From NCBI GenBank assembly GCA_964603785.1, contig CAZRWD010000007.1, positions 55,137 through 119,136 on the forward strand: a DNA stretch of 64,000 nt, in the 5' to 3' direction. The notes under the pieces are model-generated. The model had not been told where the DNA came from. It made no database searches and saw nothing but the letters and a program-made list of their open reading frames with translations. A program made the position numbers and the translations under genes. The DNA comes from CAZRWD01 sp964603785 (GTDB lineage Bacteria > Fermentibacterota > Fermentibacteria > Fermentibacterales > Fermentibacteraceae). This document shows positions 25,813-33,484 of this stretch, in pieces. Numbering within the stretch: position 1 is the first letter of the stretch; each line of letters begins with the position of its first letter.

Positions 25813-26286
25813 TCAGGTGAGCCTGATCGTCTTCACGTCCGTGGGATCGAGGGCCACGTCCTCGAGGTCCGCCATCGCCCTGACGTAGAACTCCGACTTC
25901 TCGTTCGCCGCGAACACCGCCACCTTGCCGAGCGCACCCAGGGCGCCGCCCTTGTCGGCCAGCTGCTGCGCGCTCGACTGGTTCAGCGAGAACGGCAGCG
26001 TGAAGGCGATCTCCCTGCGCTCGTCCTTCTTGAGGTCGAAGGGTCCGTCGCCGATGACGGTCTCGCCGAGGACATACTCCCTGGCCTTCCTGTTCTCGCC
26101 CGAGCCCGAGGTGTGGGTCTCGGTGAAGCGCAGCCTGACCGCCTTGACCTTCTGATCGCTCTTGGCGGTTATCACCAGGCTGCCCGTAACCGCGCCGGAG
26201 GTCTTGTCGACCGTACCGGGGACCGTCAGCTCGATGCCCGCCGTGCCGATACCCAGACCCTGCTTGATCTTGCCGAAGAAGGACAT
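25813..26286 (-). CDS. Spo0M-like (arrestin-fold) protein
   Basis: 157 residues, no signal peptide. SFFGKIKQGLGIGTAGIEL, then a strand-rich domain with GSLVITAKSDQKVKAVRLRF, and the closing KSEFYVRAMADLEDVALDP match the sporulation-control SpoOM family, which has an arrestin-like beta-sandwich fold. In non-spore-formers such proteins are poorly understood. GGAGGCGGGAG precedes the ATG at 26286. Likely cytoplasmic. Confidence 0.82.
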   Translation of the reverse strand: MSFFGKIKQGLGIGTAGIELTVPGTVDKTSGAVTGSLVITAKSDQKVKAVRLRFTETHTSGSGENRKAREYVLGETVIGDGPFDLKKDERREIAFTLPFSLNQSSAQQLADKGGALGALGKVAVFAANEKSEFYVRAMADLEDVALDPTDVKTIRLT

Positions 26287-26345
26287 CTCCCGCCTCCTCA
26301 ATGTTGGACCCCGGACACTCTGCCCGGCGCCGGCGCCTGTCAAGG

Positions 26346-29300
26346 CTACCGGCGATCGGCAGCAGCCGGTGTCTCTCCCCCCGCCCCGCCGAGATCCTCC
26401 CGGAGCCGGTCAAGCCATCCCATGTCCGCCGGGACCCCCGTGCAGGTCCGCCTTGCGTCCTCGGCCTTCCTGCAGAGTTCGGCCGCCTCGGCGGCGAATC
26501 CGTCCGACAGCCTGATCCAGCCCAGCAGGGCCAGATTGTCAGCCTCCGTGATCCTGCTACCCGATCCGGAACCGAGGTCGAGGGCCTCCCTTACCGTAAC
26601 CTCGGCCTGCACGAGTTCACCCCGATTGGCGTGGAGGGAGGCCAGGTTGGTCAGGCAAAGCATCTCGCTCCGCCTGTTGCCCAGCTCCCTGGCCAGGGCC
26701 AGAGCGCGTCTGTAGGAGCGCAGAGCCAGCTCGTCGTCTCCCGCCCTGCACGCGGACACGCCCAGGTTCCCCAGCGCCATCGACATGGAGGAGCGGTCAC
26801 CTATCTCGCCCGCGAGCCCGAGGGCCTCCTGGAGTATCCCTATGGACTCCTCGACCCTGTCCTGCCTGCCCCTGAGCACACCCAGGCGGGTGAGAGCCCT
26901 CGTCCTGGTCCTGACGCCGACCGAGGCGTCATCTCCGCGCACGAGGTCCTCAAGCAGGATCTCCGCCTCCCGCATCCCGTCGGTCATGAGTAGACAGGCC
27001 GCCAGATTGACCTTTGCGGCGGGTATCCTGTGGTCGTCCGACGCCTCGTAGAGTTCGAGAGCCCTCGCATACATGCCGCAGGCGGCTTCGAGATCCCCCG
27101 TGTGCATGCTGATGCCCGCCATTGCCGAGAGTGCCTCGGCCTCCCGGCCCGGGATGCCGGAGTCCCTCGCCAGCGCAAGTGCCTGCTCTATCCTCTCGAC
27201 AGCCCCCGCCACGTCCCCCTTCCTCCTCCTCATCTCCGAGAGGGCCACGAGCAGGGCGGGCGCACTGCCATCCTCGCCGCACTCGCGGGCCGCTTCGAGC
27301 GCGGTCTCCAGCGCGGGCACGCAGCGCTCGTCCGTACGGGCGTCGAACAGCACCTTCCTGATGACCTCCCCCGCGCCGAGGAGGACCTCGACCCTCAACG
27401 ACCGGTCCTCCAGGCGTTCCGCCAGATCCATCGCCCTCAGAGCCCATTCGTAGGCCCCGTCGGGGGAGAAGGCCCGTACCGCCGCGCGTCCGGCCTCGAG
27501 GGCCCATGGAGCCGCCTCCGCGTGTCGTCCCGATGCCTCGAGATGGGTGCACATCATGGCTGCGAATCCCTCCAGATCCTTCGGCATGCCCTCGAGAGCC
27601 CCCGCCGCCGCCGCATGGATGACCTGCCTGTTCATGCGGAGAAGAGACTCCCCTGCCGCGAGCAGCATGAGGCCGTCCCGCACGCCGACGAAGCCACCCT
27701 CGAGGATCAGGATCCCGTCCTCGACGGTGGAAGCCAGACCTGTGCAGATGCCGGGAAGGTCCAGCCTCACGGCGACCTTCTCGATGAGCTCCAGCGGGAA
27801 GCGCCTGCCGAGGACCGATGCGGTCTGGAGGGCCTTCCTCGACTCCGGGGGGAGCCTGTCGAACCTCGCCCTCACGGCCCTCGAGAGCGATGGAGGGATT
27901 CGCGCACCCGGGCTCCCGGTCAGGACGGGCAGGCCTTCGGGGTTCCGGGTCAGCACTCCCGTCTCCAGCAGTTCCGAGGCGGTCTCGAGTATGAACCTGG
28001 GGTTGCCCGCGCACGATTCGCCCACCGAGGACGCCAGCCCCGCCGGGAGGTCATCCGGCCGGTCCAGGCCGAGGAAGGTCGCGAGGAGGGATTCCGTGGC
28101 ATCGCGGCCGAGAGGCCCCAGACTCAGCCTGAGGGTCTCCGCCTGGTTGGCGTGCACCGAAAGTGCCGTCGTGGAGCCGCCGCAGGCCGTACCCTCGGTT
28201 GCGACCACCGTGATCCCCCTGGGCGACTGGCAGTTCGACAGGATGAAACCCAGCGTCTCACGGACCGCCCCGTCGAGCAGGTGTGCATCGTCTATGACGA
28301 GCATGAGGCTGTCGCAGGCGCCCGCAAGGGACCGCACGGTATCCCTTGCGGCCATCCTCATCTGCAGGAGGCTCTCCTCGTCGGAGGGCGCCTCTCCCTC
28401 CCGCCCATCGTCCGCGACCCGTTCGTCCCACCAGCCGAGGGAGGCCGCCCCGCTCCCCCCCGAGCCCCTCAGCATGATCGTCCCCGGGAGTGAATCCCCT
28501 CCGGACAGGATCTCCTCCAGGAACCTGCTCTTCCCCGAACCGTCCCCGCCCGAGACCATGAGGATGCGGTGCCTCGGGAAACCCTCGGGTCCCGTGGGCG
28601 GATCGGGAGGCCTGCCGAGGAAGTCGAGCGCCTCCCGCAGCTCGCCCTCCCGGCCGAGCAGGGGCAGCCCGGCGTCGAGGAAGCGTGGGGAGATGCCGCC
28701 CTGTCTGGCCCGGCCGCGGTACAGGGACGCCCTGACCGGTCGCGATCTTCCCCGGACCTGGATCTCGCCACGGTCCTCCCATTCGAAGAGACCCATGCAG
28801 CCGTCGACCACCGCCGACGAGGCGAGGATGGTCCCGGTCTCCGCCGCCTGTTCGAGCCTCGATGCCACATTCACCTCGTCCCCGACCGCCGTCAGGTGCC
28901 CCGAGGCGTCCGGTGCCACGGTCACGCCGCCGAAACTCATCCCGACCCGCGCGCCAAGGTGCAGGTCCTTGCGGCGCAGGGCCTCCGAGATCTCCGAAAC
29001 GGCCGAGAGCATCGCCTCCGCGGATCGTACGGCCCTGGCGCAGTCATCCTCGGAGCAGGAGATGGCTCCGAAGAGGGCCATCATCCTGTCGCCCTCGAAC
29101 TTGTCGACCATCCCCCCGCCGGCCGCGACGATCTCCGACAGCACGGACATCACGCCCGTCACGAGCGAATGCACCGACTCGTGGTCGAGGTTCTCGGAGA
29201 GCGATGTGAAGCCCTCCAGGTCGAGGAACAGCGTGACGACCTCACGCCGCTCCCCCGGTGACAGCCGGTCCGGTGTCAGGGCAGGGACGGCGCCGGGAGA

Positions 29301-29357
29301 TAGCCTGGACAGGTCCTGCCTGAGCTGGGTCAGCCAGCCCCCCGGGTCCTCCCGCAT
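26346..29357 (-). CDS. Class III cyclase - AAA/STAND ATPase - TPR signalling protein
   Basis: 1003 residues, a second protein of the cyclase-ATPase-TPR type but of another subfamily than that at 9742. The cyclase domain has Asp46 (FLDLEGF), Lys86 and Asp90 (DKFEGDRM), and Asn163/Arg167 (VNVASRLEQ), so it is probably active. The ATPase has P-loop GGDGSGKS (270-277) after LPLLGREGEL and a Walker B LMLVIDDAHLL. The C-terminal ~400 residues are TPR-like helices (AEALSAMAGISMHTGDLEAA, LGNLGVSACRAGDDELALRSYRRAL in part). Its ATG overlaps the stop of the flavodoxin gene, so the two are co-translated. Confidence 0.87.
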   Translation of the reverse strand: MREDPGGWLTQLRQDLSRLSPGAVPALTPDRLSPGERREVVTLFLDLEGFTSLSENLDHESVHSLVTGVMSVLSEIVAAGGGMVDKFEGDRMMALFGAISCSEDDCARAVRSAEAMLSAVSEISEALRRKDLHLGARVGMSFGGVTVAPDASGHLTAVGDEVNVASRLEQAAETGTILASSAVVDGCMGLFEWEDRGEIQVRGRSRPVRASLYRGRARQGGISPRFLDAGLPLLGREGELREALDFLGRPPDPPTGPEGFPRHRILMVSGGDGSGKSRFLEEILSGGDSLPGTIMLRGSGGSGAASLGWWDERVADDGREGEAPSDEESLLQMRMAARDTVRSLAGACDSLMLVIDDAHLLDGAVRETLGFILSNCQSPRGITVVATEGTACGGSTTALSVHANQAETLRLSLGPLGRDATESLLATFLGLDRPDDLPAGLASSVGESCAGNPRFILETASELLETGVLTRNPEGLPVLTGSPGARIPPSLSRAVRARFDRLPPESRKALQTASVLGRRFPLELIEKVAVRLDLPGICTGLASTVEDGILILEGGFVGVRDGLMLLAAGESLLRMNRQVIHAAAAGALEGMPKDLEGFAAMMCTHLEASGRHAEAAPWALEAGRAAVRAFSPDGAYEWALRAMDLAERLEDRSLRVEVLLGAGEVIRKVLFDARTDERCVPALETALEAARECGEDGSAPALLVALSEMRRRKGDVAGAVERIEQALALARDSGIPGREAEALSAMAGISMHTGDLEAACGMYARALELYEASDDHRIPAAKVNLAACLLMTDGMREAEILLEDLVRGDDASVGVRTRTRALTRLGVLRGRQDRVEESIGILQEALGLAGEIGDRSSMSMALGNLGVSACRAGDDELALRSYRRALALARELGNRRSEMLCLTNLASLHANRGELVQAEVTVREALDLGSGSGSRITEADNLALLGWIRLSDGFAAEAAELCRKAEDARRTCTGVPADMGWLDRLREDLGGAGGETPAAADRR

Positions 29358-29830
29358 CAGCCCCCCAGGGCCGTCCTGACCGTCTCGACGGCCTTCAGCC
29401 TCAGGACATCGTGCCTGCGGAGCATGGTCGGGATGACGACACCCCTCGCGACGTTCCCGCCTCGTTCAGCAAGGAGCCTGCCCAGCCTGCCCACGCCCTG
29501 GAGCCCCCCGAGGAAGGCGAAGGGGAAGCCCATCGTCGCGAAGGGGACGACCTTCATCCCGGAGATGTCGCCCAGGCTCCCGGCGAAGGCCAGTGCCACC
29601 GGGGACATTCCGAATGCCCAGATCGGGCCGCCCACGACAAGGGCGTCGCAGCCGTCCAGGTCCGGAGAGGAGACGAGCCTCACATCCTTCTGGTGCGGCT
29701 GCACGTCACCCTCTCCCTCGATCCTGTGGACCTGAGCCTCGTGACCATCCCGGCGAAGGGCTTCGGCGAGCTGTCCGGCGAAGGAGAGCGATACGCCGGT
29801 CTTCGAATGAACCACTACTGCAACCTTCAT
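29357..29830 (-). CDS. Flavodoxin family protein
   Basis: 157 residues. VAVVVHSKTGVSLSFAGQLAEAL provides the phosphate-binding loop for FMN, followed by SSPDLDGCDALVVGGPIWAFGMSP, the usual flavodoxin second FMN contact, and FATMGFPFAFLGG. It is an electron carrier or a small flavin reductase. GGGAGG lies upstream of the ATG at 29830. It is the first gene of a two-gene unit with the cyclase-ATPase-TPR gene; a redox input to that signalling protein is an inference from this coupling only. Confidence 0.84.
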   Translation of the reverse strand: MKVAVVVHSKTGVSLSFAGQLAEALRRDGHEAQVHRIEGEGDVQPHQKDVRLVSSPDLDGCDALVVGGPIWAFGMSPVALAFAGSLGDISGMKVVPFATMGFPFAFLGGLQGVGRLGRLLAERGGNVARGVVIPTMLRRHDVLRLKAVETVRTALGG

Positions 29831-29996
29831 CGACTGACCTCCCGGAGAAGCATCGTGACGAAACGGCCCGACAGGGCAATATGCACCATGTCCCCTTGCT
29901 GGCGCCGCCGCAGGAGCCTCCGCGCCCGGCACGACCCGCGGGGAGGTGCGCCGGGTGCTCACACGATGGTTCGTGCAGCGGCAGCGGGAACAGCGC

Positions 29997-30040
29997 AAGC
30001 CCGGGCGGAGCACCGCCTGAGGCGATGCCCGCCCGGGCTT
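29997..30040 (-). terminator. Hairpin terminator after the lipoprotein gene
   Basis: AAGCCCGGGCGG and CCGCCCGGGCTT form a 12-bp stem with a 20-base loop that itself contains CACCGCC/GGCGATG pairing. On the minus strand the stem lies 17 bases after the lipoprotein stop. The arms start AA and end TT, giving a short U stretch. Confidence 0.6.
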
Positions 30041-30057
30041 CCTACGGCTCCGGGGGC

Positions 30058-30732
30058 CTAGAGGATCGTGTAGTCCGTCAGGTCGTCCTCGGTCTCCTGC
30101 CACGACCCCGTGGAGGAGTCGACCATCGCCTGCTCGTTGTGGACGTACCCCAGCCCCGGGGCGAAGTACTGGTTGGCCGTGTCCGTGGAGGCGGAGTCCG
30201 GGTTCCACTCCATCACCACATGGAGGCAGTCGGAGAAGGTGCCCGCAGGAACCATCACGGTCTCGGTCAGCGAGACCGCCTCGGCCCATATCTCGGGATC
30301 CTCGTTCACCATCCAGGTGTCGCCGACCTCGATCGGCAGGGGGATGACATAGAGCGGATCGGCCTCCACGGAATCGGCATACCCGGCGAGCGAGTCCGCC
30401 GTCAGGCGGAAGTACTCGTACTCGGCATACGGAGGCATCGGGACGGTGGTCATCTCGAAGAAGAGGGTGTCCTGGCCGGCCGTGACGACCTCGACCAGGT
30501 CGAAGCCAAGCTCGTGCTGGACGGTCCTGGTCACGGTGATCGTGAAGGCGCCCGAGACGAGGTAGTCGACCTCGCCCATGTGACCCGACCCGTTGCGAAC
30601 CATCTGCCAGGAGTTGCCGACCTCGAGAGGGAAATAGTCCTGCCCTCCGCCGGGTCCCGACGGCCCGGACCCGTCCCCGCACGCGACAGCAAGCATGACC
30701 GAGGCGCAAATCACCAATACGACCCTGTTCAA
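30058..30732 (-). CDS. DYFP-type lipoprotein, paralogue 4
   Basis: 224 residues. Starts with TTG after GGAGGGAAGAG. Signal peptide with lipobox VAC (Cys near 18), then DYFPLEVGNSWQM, VPAGTFSDCLHV and YFAPGLGYV, the three family motifs. It is closest to the paralogue at 3420, yet it lies 27 kb away and on the other strand, so the family is dispersed as well as clustered. Function unknown; lipid-anchored beta-sandwich expected. Confidence 0.8.
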   Translation of the reverse strand: MNRVVLVICASVMLAVACGDGSGPSGPGGGQDYFPLEVGNSWQMVRNGSGHMGEVDYLVSGAFTITVTRTVQHELGFDLVEVVTAGQDTLFFEMTTVPMPPYAEYEYFRLTADSLAGYADSVEADPLYVIPLPIEVGDTWMVNEDPEIWAEAVSLTETVMVPAGTFSDCLHVVMEWNPDSASTDTANQYFAPGLGYVHNEQAMVDSSTGSWQETEDDLTDYTIL

Positions 30733-30949
30733 CTCTTCCCTCCTCTGTTCCGATCGCGCATACCCGCGGCGGAGCGGTGCGACCGTCGAGCGTCATGCCG
30801 CCGTGGATCCCGGGTGGACGCCCGGAGCGCGCCCGTCGGATAAGGACCGGTCCGGGAGAGGCATGCCGGGCATGACTTCCCATAGTATAGCCGGGCGCCT
30901 GCATATCGAGAAGGTTTCCCGCCCAGCGGTCTCCCTGGTTGCGGGTCGA

Positions 30950-30978
30950 TTGACCGGGGTGGCGCCTCGGCCTATCAT
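30950..30978 (+). promoter_or_regulatory. Promoter of the leader/cysteine-synthase-like unit
   Basis: TTGACC at 30950-30955, a 17-base spacer and TATCAT at 30973-30978. It is the strongest promoter-like sequence of this part and points to the short leader ORF at 31002. Confidence 0.6.
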
Positions 30979-31001
30979 CCCGCTTCCGGAGAGGAGATTC
31001 C

Positions 31002-31034
31002 ATGACCTCTGACTGTTGCGGAGACGCGATGTAG
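31002..31034 (+). CDS. Candidate leader peptide with two adjacent Cys codons
   Basis: Ten codons, M-T-S-D-C-C-G-D-A-M, then TAG. GGAGAGGAG lies at a normal distance upstream and a strong promoter 24 bases before. A hairpin with a T-rich tail follows, and then a cysteine-synthase-like gene. The order promoter, short ORF with tandem Cys codons, terminator, Cys-pathway gene is that of amino-acid attenuation. It rests on layout alone; antiterminator pairing was not shown. Confidence 0.45.
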   Translation: MTSDCCGDAM

Positions 31035-31065
31035 CAAGCCGTGAAGGCACAGGCCGCGGTCCAGC

Positions 31066-31095
31066 AGCCCGCCCTTCCGGCGGGTTCTTCATTCA
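31066..31095 (+). terminator. Candidate attenuator terminator
   Basis: CCCGCC (31068-31073), a CTTCC loop, GGCGGG (31079-31084), then TTCTTCATT. No plus-strand gene other than the 10-codon leader lies upstream of it, so its only target can be the leader transcript. Confidence 0.55.
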
Positions 31096-31223
31096 GGGGG
31101 GTGAGACATGGGGCGAACGGAAACCGGATCGGTCGGAATCTACGTCAGAGGCGCCGGATGGTCCTGTACCCTGCGTCGCGCGGAGGTCTTCGGAACTGAA
31201 CCGATGCGGCGGAGGAACGAACC

Positions 31224-32114
31224 ATGGAAACCATTACACTCTATGGATCTCGCATCAGAGCGGAGCAGCCCCGGGCTGTCCTGGTCACGCCGCTCTTAGA
31301 CGTGACGCCCCCGGGTGCGGCAGGATACAGGATAGCAGCCAAGATCGAGGCCATGAATCCGGGCCTCTCGGTCAAGGACAGGGTAGCCAGGCATCTCGTG
31401 ACCCACGCGGTCGCAGGATGGACGGCAGGGTATCCCCCCGTCCTGCTCGAGGCGTCGTCCGGGAACACGGCTGTGAGCGTTGCGGTGGCCGCGGCGGGAG
31501 CCGGGCTGCGTGCGCTCCTGTTCGTGCCGGAGGGGACCTCGCAGGTGAGGATCGAGAGGATGAAGGCCTTCGGGGCCGATGTCGTGACGACTCCAGCGGA
31601 GGAGGGCACGGGCGGCGCGAGAAGCCGTGCCGCGGAGGCTGCCGCCCGGGACGGGACGCTCCTCTATCTGGACCAGCACGGGAACGGCAGGAACATCGAG
31701 GCCCACATGACATCCACAGGGCCGGAGCTCGTCTCGCAGCTCTGCGGGGAGACTCCCCGGACCCTCGTCGCGAGCCTCGGCACCGGCGGTACCGTCATCG
31801 GCCTCACGCGGGCCCTGCGCACGGTGAATCCGGACATCTTCGCCGTAGCCGCCATCCCGCGCGCCGACGGCGAGATACAGGGCATGCGCAGGCCGTCGCC
31901 CGTCGATGTCCCCCTGCACGGGCTGCTCGACGCCGACATCGACGAAGTCGGCCCTGACGAGGCGGATTGGTGGAGGATCAGGATCGGGAGGACGGTCGGG
32001 GTCCCCGTCGGCCCGTCCAGCGGAGCAGCCATGGCGGCAGCAGTCCGGGCCGGAGAGCGGCGCGGGGGCCTCGTCGTGACCGTGTTCCCGGACCACGGCT
32101 TCAACTACCTGTAG
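31224..32114 (+). CDS. Cysteine synthase-like PLP enzyme
   Basis: 296 residues, fold type II PLP family (CysK/CysM/CBS). The Schiff-base Lys lies in LSVKDRVA near residue 51, the substrate loop in EASSGNTAVSV, and the phosphate-binding loop in SLGTGGTV. PSSGAA near the C-terminus holds the PLP-pyridine Ser. It makes cysteine from O-acetyl- or O-phosphoserine and sulfide, or a related beta-replacement. N-terminal VTPLLDV replaces the usual GxTPL. GGAGG lies upstream of the ATG. It sits behind the leader/terminator at 31002-31095. Confidence 0.85.
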   Translation: METITLYGSRIRAEQPRAVLVTPLLDVTPPGAAGYRIAAKIEAMNPGLSVKDRVARHLVTHAVAGWTAGYPPVLLEASSGNTAVSVAVAAAGAGLRALLFVPEGTSQVRIERMKAFGADVVTTPAEEGTGGARSRAAEAAARDGTLLYLDQHGNGRNIEAHMTSTGPELVSQLCGETPRTLVASLGTGGTVIGLTRALRTVNPDIFAVAAIPRADGEIQGMRRPSPVDVPLHGLLDADIDEVGPDEADWWRIRIGRTVGVPVGPSSGAAMAAAVRAGERRGGLVVTVFPDHGFNYL

Positions 32115-32269
32115 AGAGAGGCGATCGCATCGCTAACCGTACCAGGGAGGGGGGGCGGATGTCACTCCCGGCGCTCCGTTCCGGCAGCAGCCGCACATCG
32201 TGCACGGGTCGGGCTTCGCACCGCACCGGAGCCCCGTCGGAAATTTCCGTATGCCTGGTATGAAATAGG

Positions 32270-32298
32270 TTGACGGGCAGGAAGTTCCATTAGATACT
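32270..32298 (+). promoter_or_regulatory. Promoter of the secreted propeller gene
   Basis: TTGACG at 32270-32275, a 17-base spacer, GATACT at 32293-32298, 54 bases before the ATG. 5/6 and 5/6 matches to consensus. Confidence 0.55.
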
Positions 32299-32351
32299 CC
32301 CACGGTAGGGTGGTAGCTTCCTGGATCGCATGTCATGGAGAGGGGGACTGG

Positions 32352-33356
32352 ATGAAGATTTGTGTCACCTTGCTGCTCCTGGCCGCGGGTGCGGCATTCG
32401 CGGCGGAGGGGATAGTGAACTCCTTCGGCGCTCCGGCGACGGACGTGACGGGTCTCGCCTACGCGCAGGGGAGCCTCTACGCCGTCACGGCCTCGAAGAC
32501 GGTGTACAAGCTGGACCCGTCGGACGGCACCGTCCAGGGCTCGTTCACTACCGCCATGCTGAACGCCCCTAACGGTATAGGGTATGCCGGCAGCCTGCTC
32601 TACATCACGAACGGCACAAGCACCGTCTACAAGTACACGCTCGCAGGGGTGGCCCAGAGCACGACGCAGCTGTACTGCCCGGGCTGAGGCGGCGGCACCT
32701 ACTACCCGGTGGGTGGTGCGGCAGGAAGCTCGACGGCAGCGTACTTCATCAGCAACTCGAACCAGATACTCACGGCCCAGCCCCTTCCCCTGATAGCCAG
32801 TGTGAACCCGGTGATCGGCGGGACGATAACGCCGACCTCTCTCCAGACTTTCGACTGTGCGCGTGAAAGCATCGACAACGGGTTTTCGACCAACGACCTG
32901 TGGGTCGCGACCGACCACCCCGACTCCCCGATACGGGCGTACAATCCCGCAGGGGCGCTGACCTATGCCTGCAACCTCGTGGAGGACGTGCGGGGCATGG
33001 CCTTCAGCACCGCGGGCGGCCACAGGTTCATCTGGGTCAGCAACCCGGTCGACAACATGATCTACCAGATCGACCTGGACTACGGCACCGGTGTCGAGGG
33101 CGGGCCCGGAGGCGATGCCCCGACCCTCGACGCCTCGGCGAACCCGTTCCACGGATCCGTCACCTTCACCGGCACGGGCTTCGGCGAGGGCGCAACCATC
33201 GAGGTCTTCGACATGTCCGGCAGATCTCTCGTCGATTCCCCGTTCGGAGGTTCGTACACATGGGCCTCAAGCGCTCCTGCGGGCGTCTACCTCGTCAGGG
33301 TGCGCGACGCGGAAGGCTCCGAAGAGAGGCTCTCGGTGGTCAGGACGGGCGGCTGA
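32352..33356 (+). CDS. Secreted beta-propeller protein with sorting domain, interrupted by in-frame TGA
   Basis: Signal peptide MKICVTLLLLAAGAAFA, then propeller strands (VTGLAYAQGSLYAVTASKTV, NGIGYAGSLLYITNG). Codon 112, at 32685-32687, is TGA. The same frame then stays open to 33356 through more propeller strands and a complete FlgD/Por-type C-terminal domain (SANPFHGSVTF, VFDMSGRSL, APAGVYLVRVRD). No start with a ribosome-binding site follows the TGA, so the second part is not an independent gene. The stop lies in C-P-G-(TGA), a CxxU-like spacing. Options are a nonsense mutation, a base error, or selenocysteine, which is worth asking because tRNA-Sec is encoded at 38966. Confidence 0.7.
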
Positions 33357-33376
33357 GAGCCATCCGGCAGATCAGA

Positions 33377-33409
33377 GGGGGCTCCGCATGCCGGAGCCCC
33401 CTTCCTCTT
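33377..33409 (+). terminator. Rho-independent terminator
   Basis: AGGGGGCTCCG, loop CATGC, CGGAGCCCCCT, then TCCTCTTT. It lies 22 bases after the propeller gene stop. Confidence 0.75.
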
Positions 33410-33463
33410 TCCGGGCTTGCAGATCAGGCGTTGCATGCCTATAGCTTGTGACAGCGATAGGCA

Positions 33464-33479
33464 ACCTTTTCCGAAAGGT
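33464..33479 (+). promoter_or_regulatory. Small hairpin enclosing the ribosome-binding site
   Basis: ACCTTT-TCCG-AAAGGT forms a 6-bp stem. Its 3' arm is the AAAGG ribosome-binding site of the next gene, whose ATG is at 33485. A second inverted repeat, GCCTAT...ATAGGC, lies just upstream at 33437-33462. Confidence 0.35.
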
Positions 33480-33484
33480 CTGAT

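Noticed and set aside
31108..31299. A 63-codon frame with a G-rich ribosome-binding site before the cysteine-synthase-like gene
   Set aside because: It runs 76 bases into the start of a clear gene in another frame and has no conserved features. It may be a second leader ORF but cannot be supported.
32133..32266. Minus-strand Cys-rich reading (CTMCGCC) in the gap before the propeller gene
   Set aside because: No plausible start with a ribosome-binding site, and it is part of a longer shadow frame.
32697..32714. ACCTAC/GTGGGT hairpin after the in-frame TGA as a SECIS element
   Set aside because: The loop TACCCG lacks the usual G/GU start and bulged U, and the stem is short. Kept only as an open question within the TGA finding.
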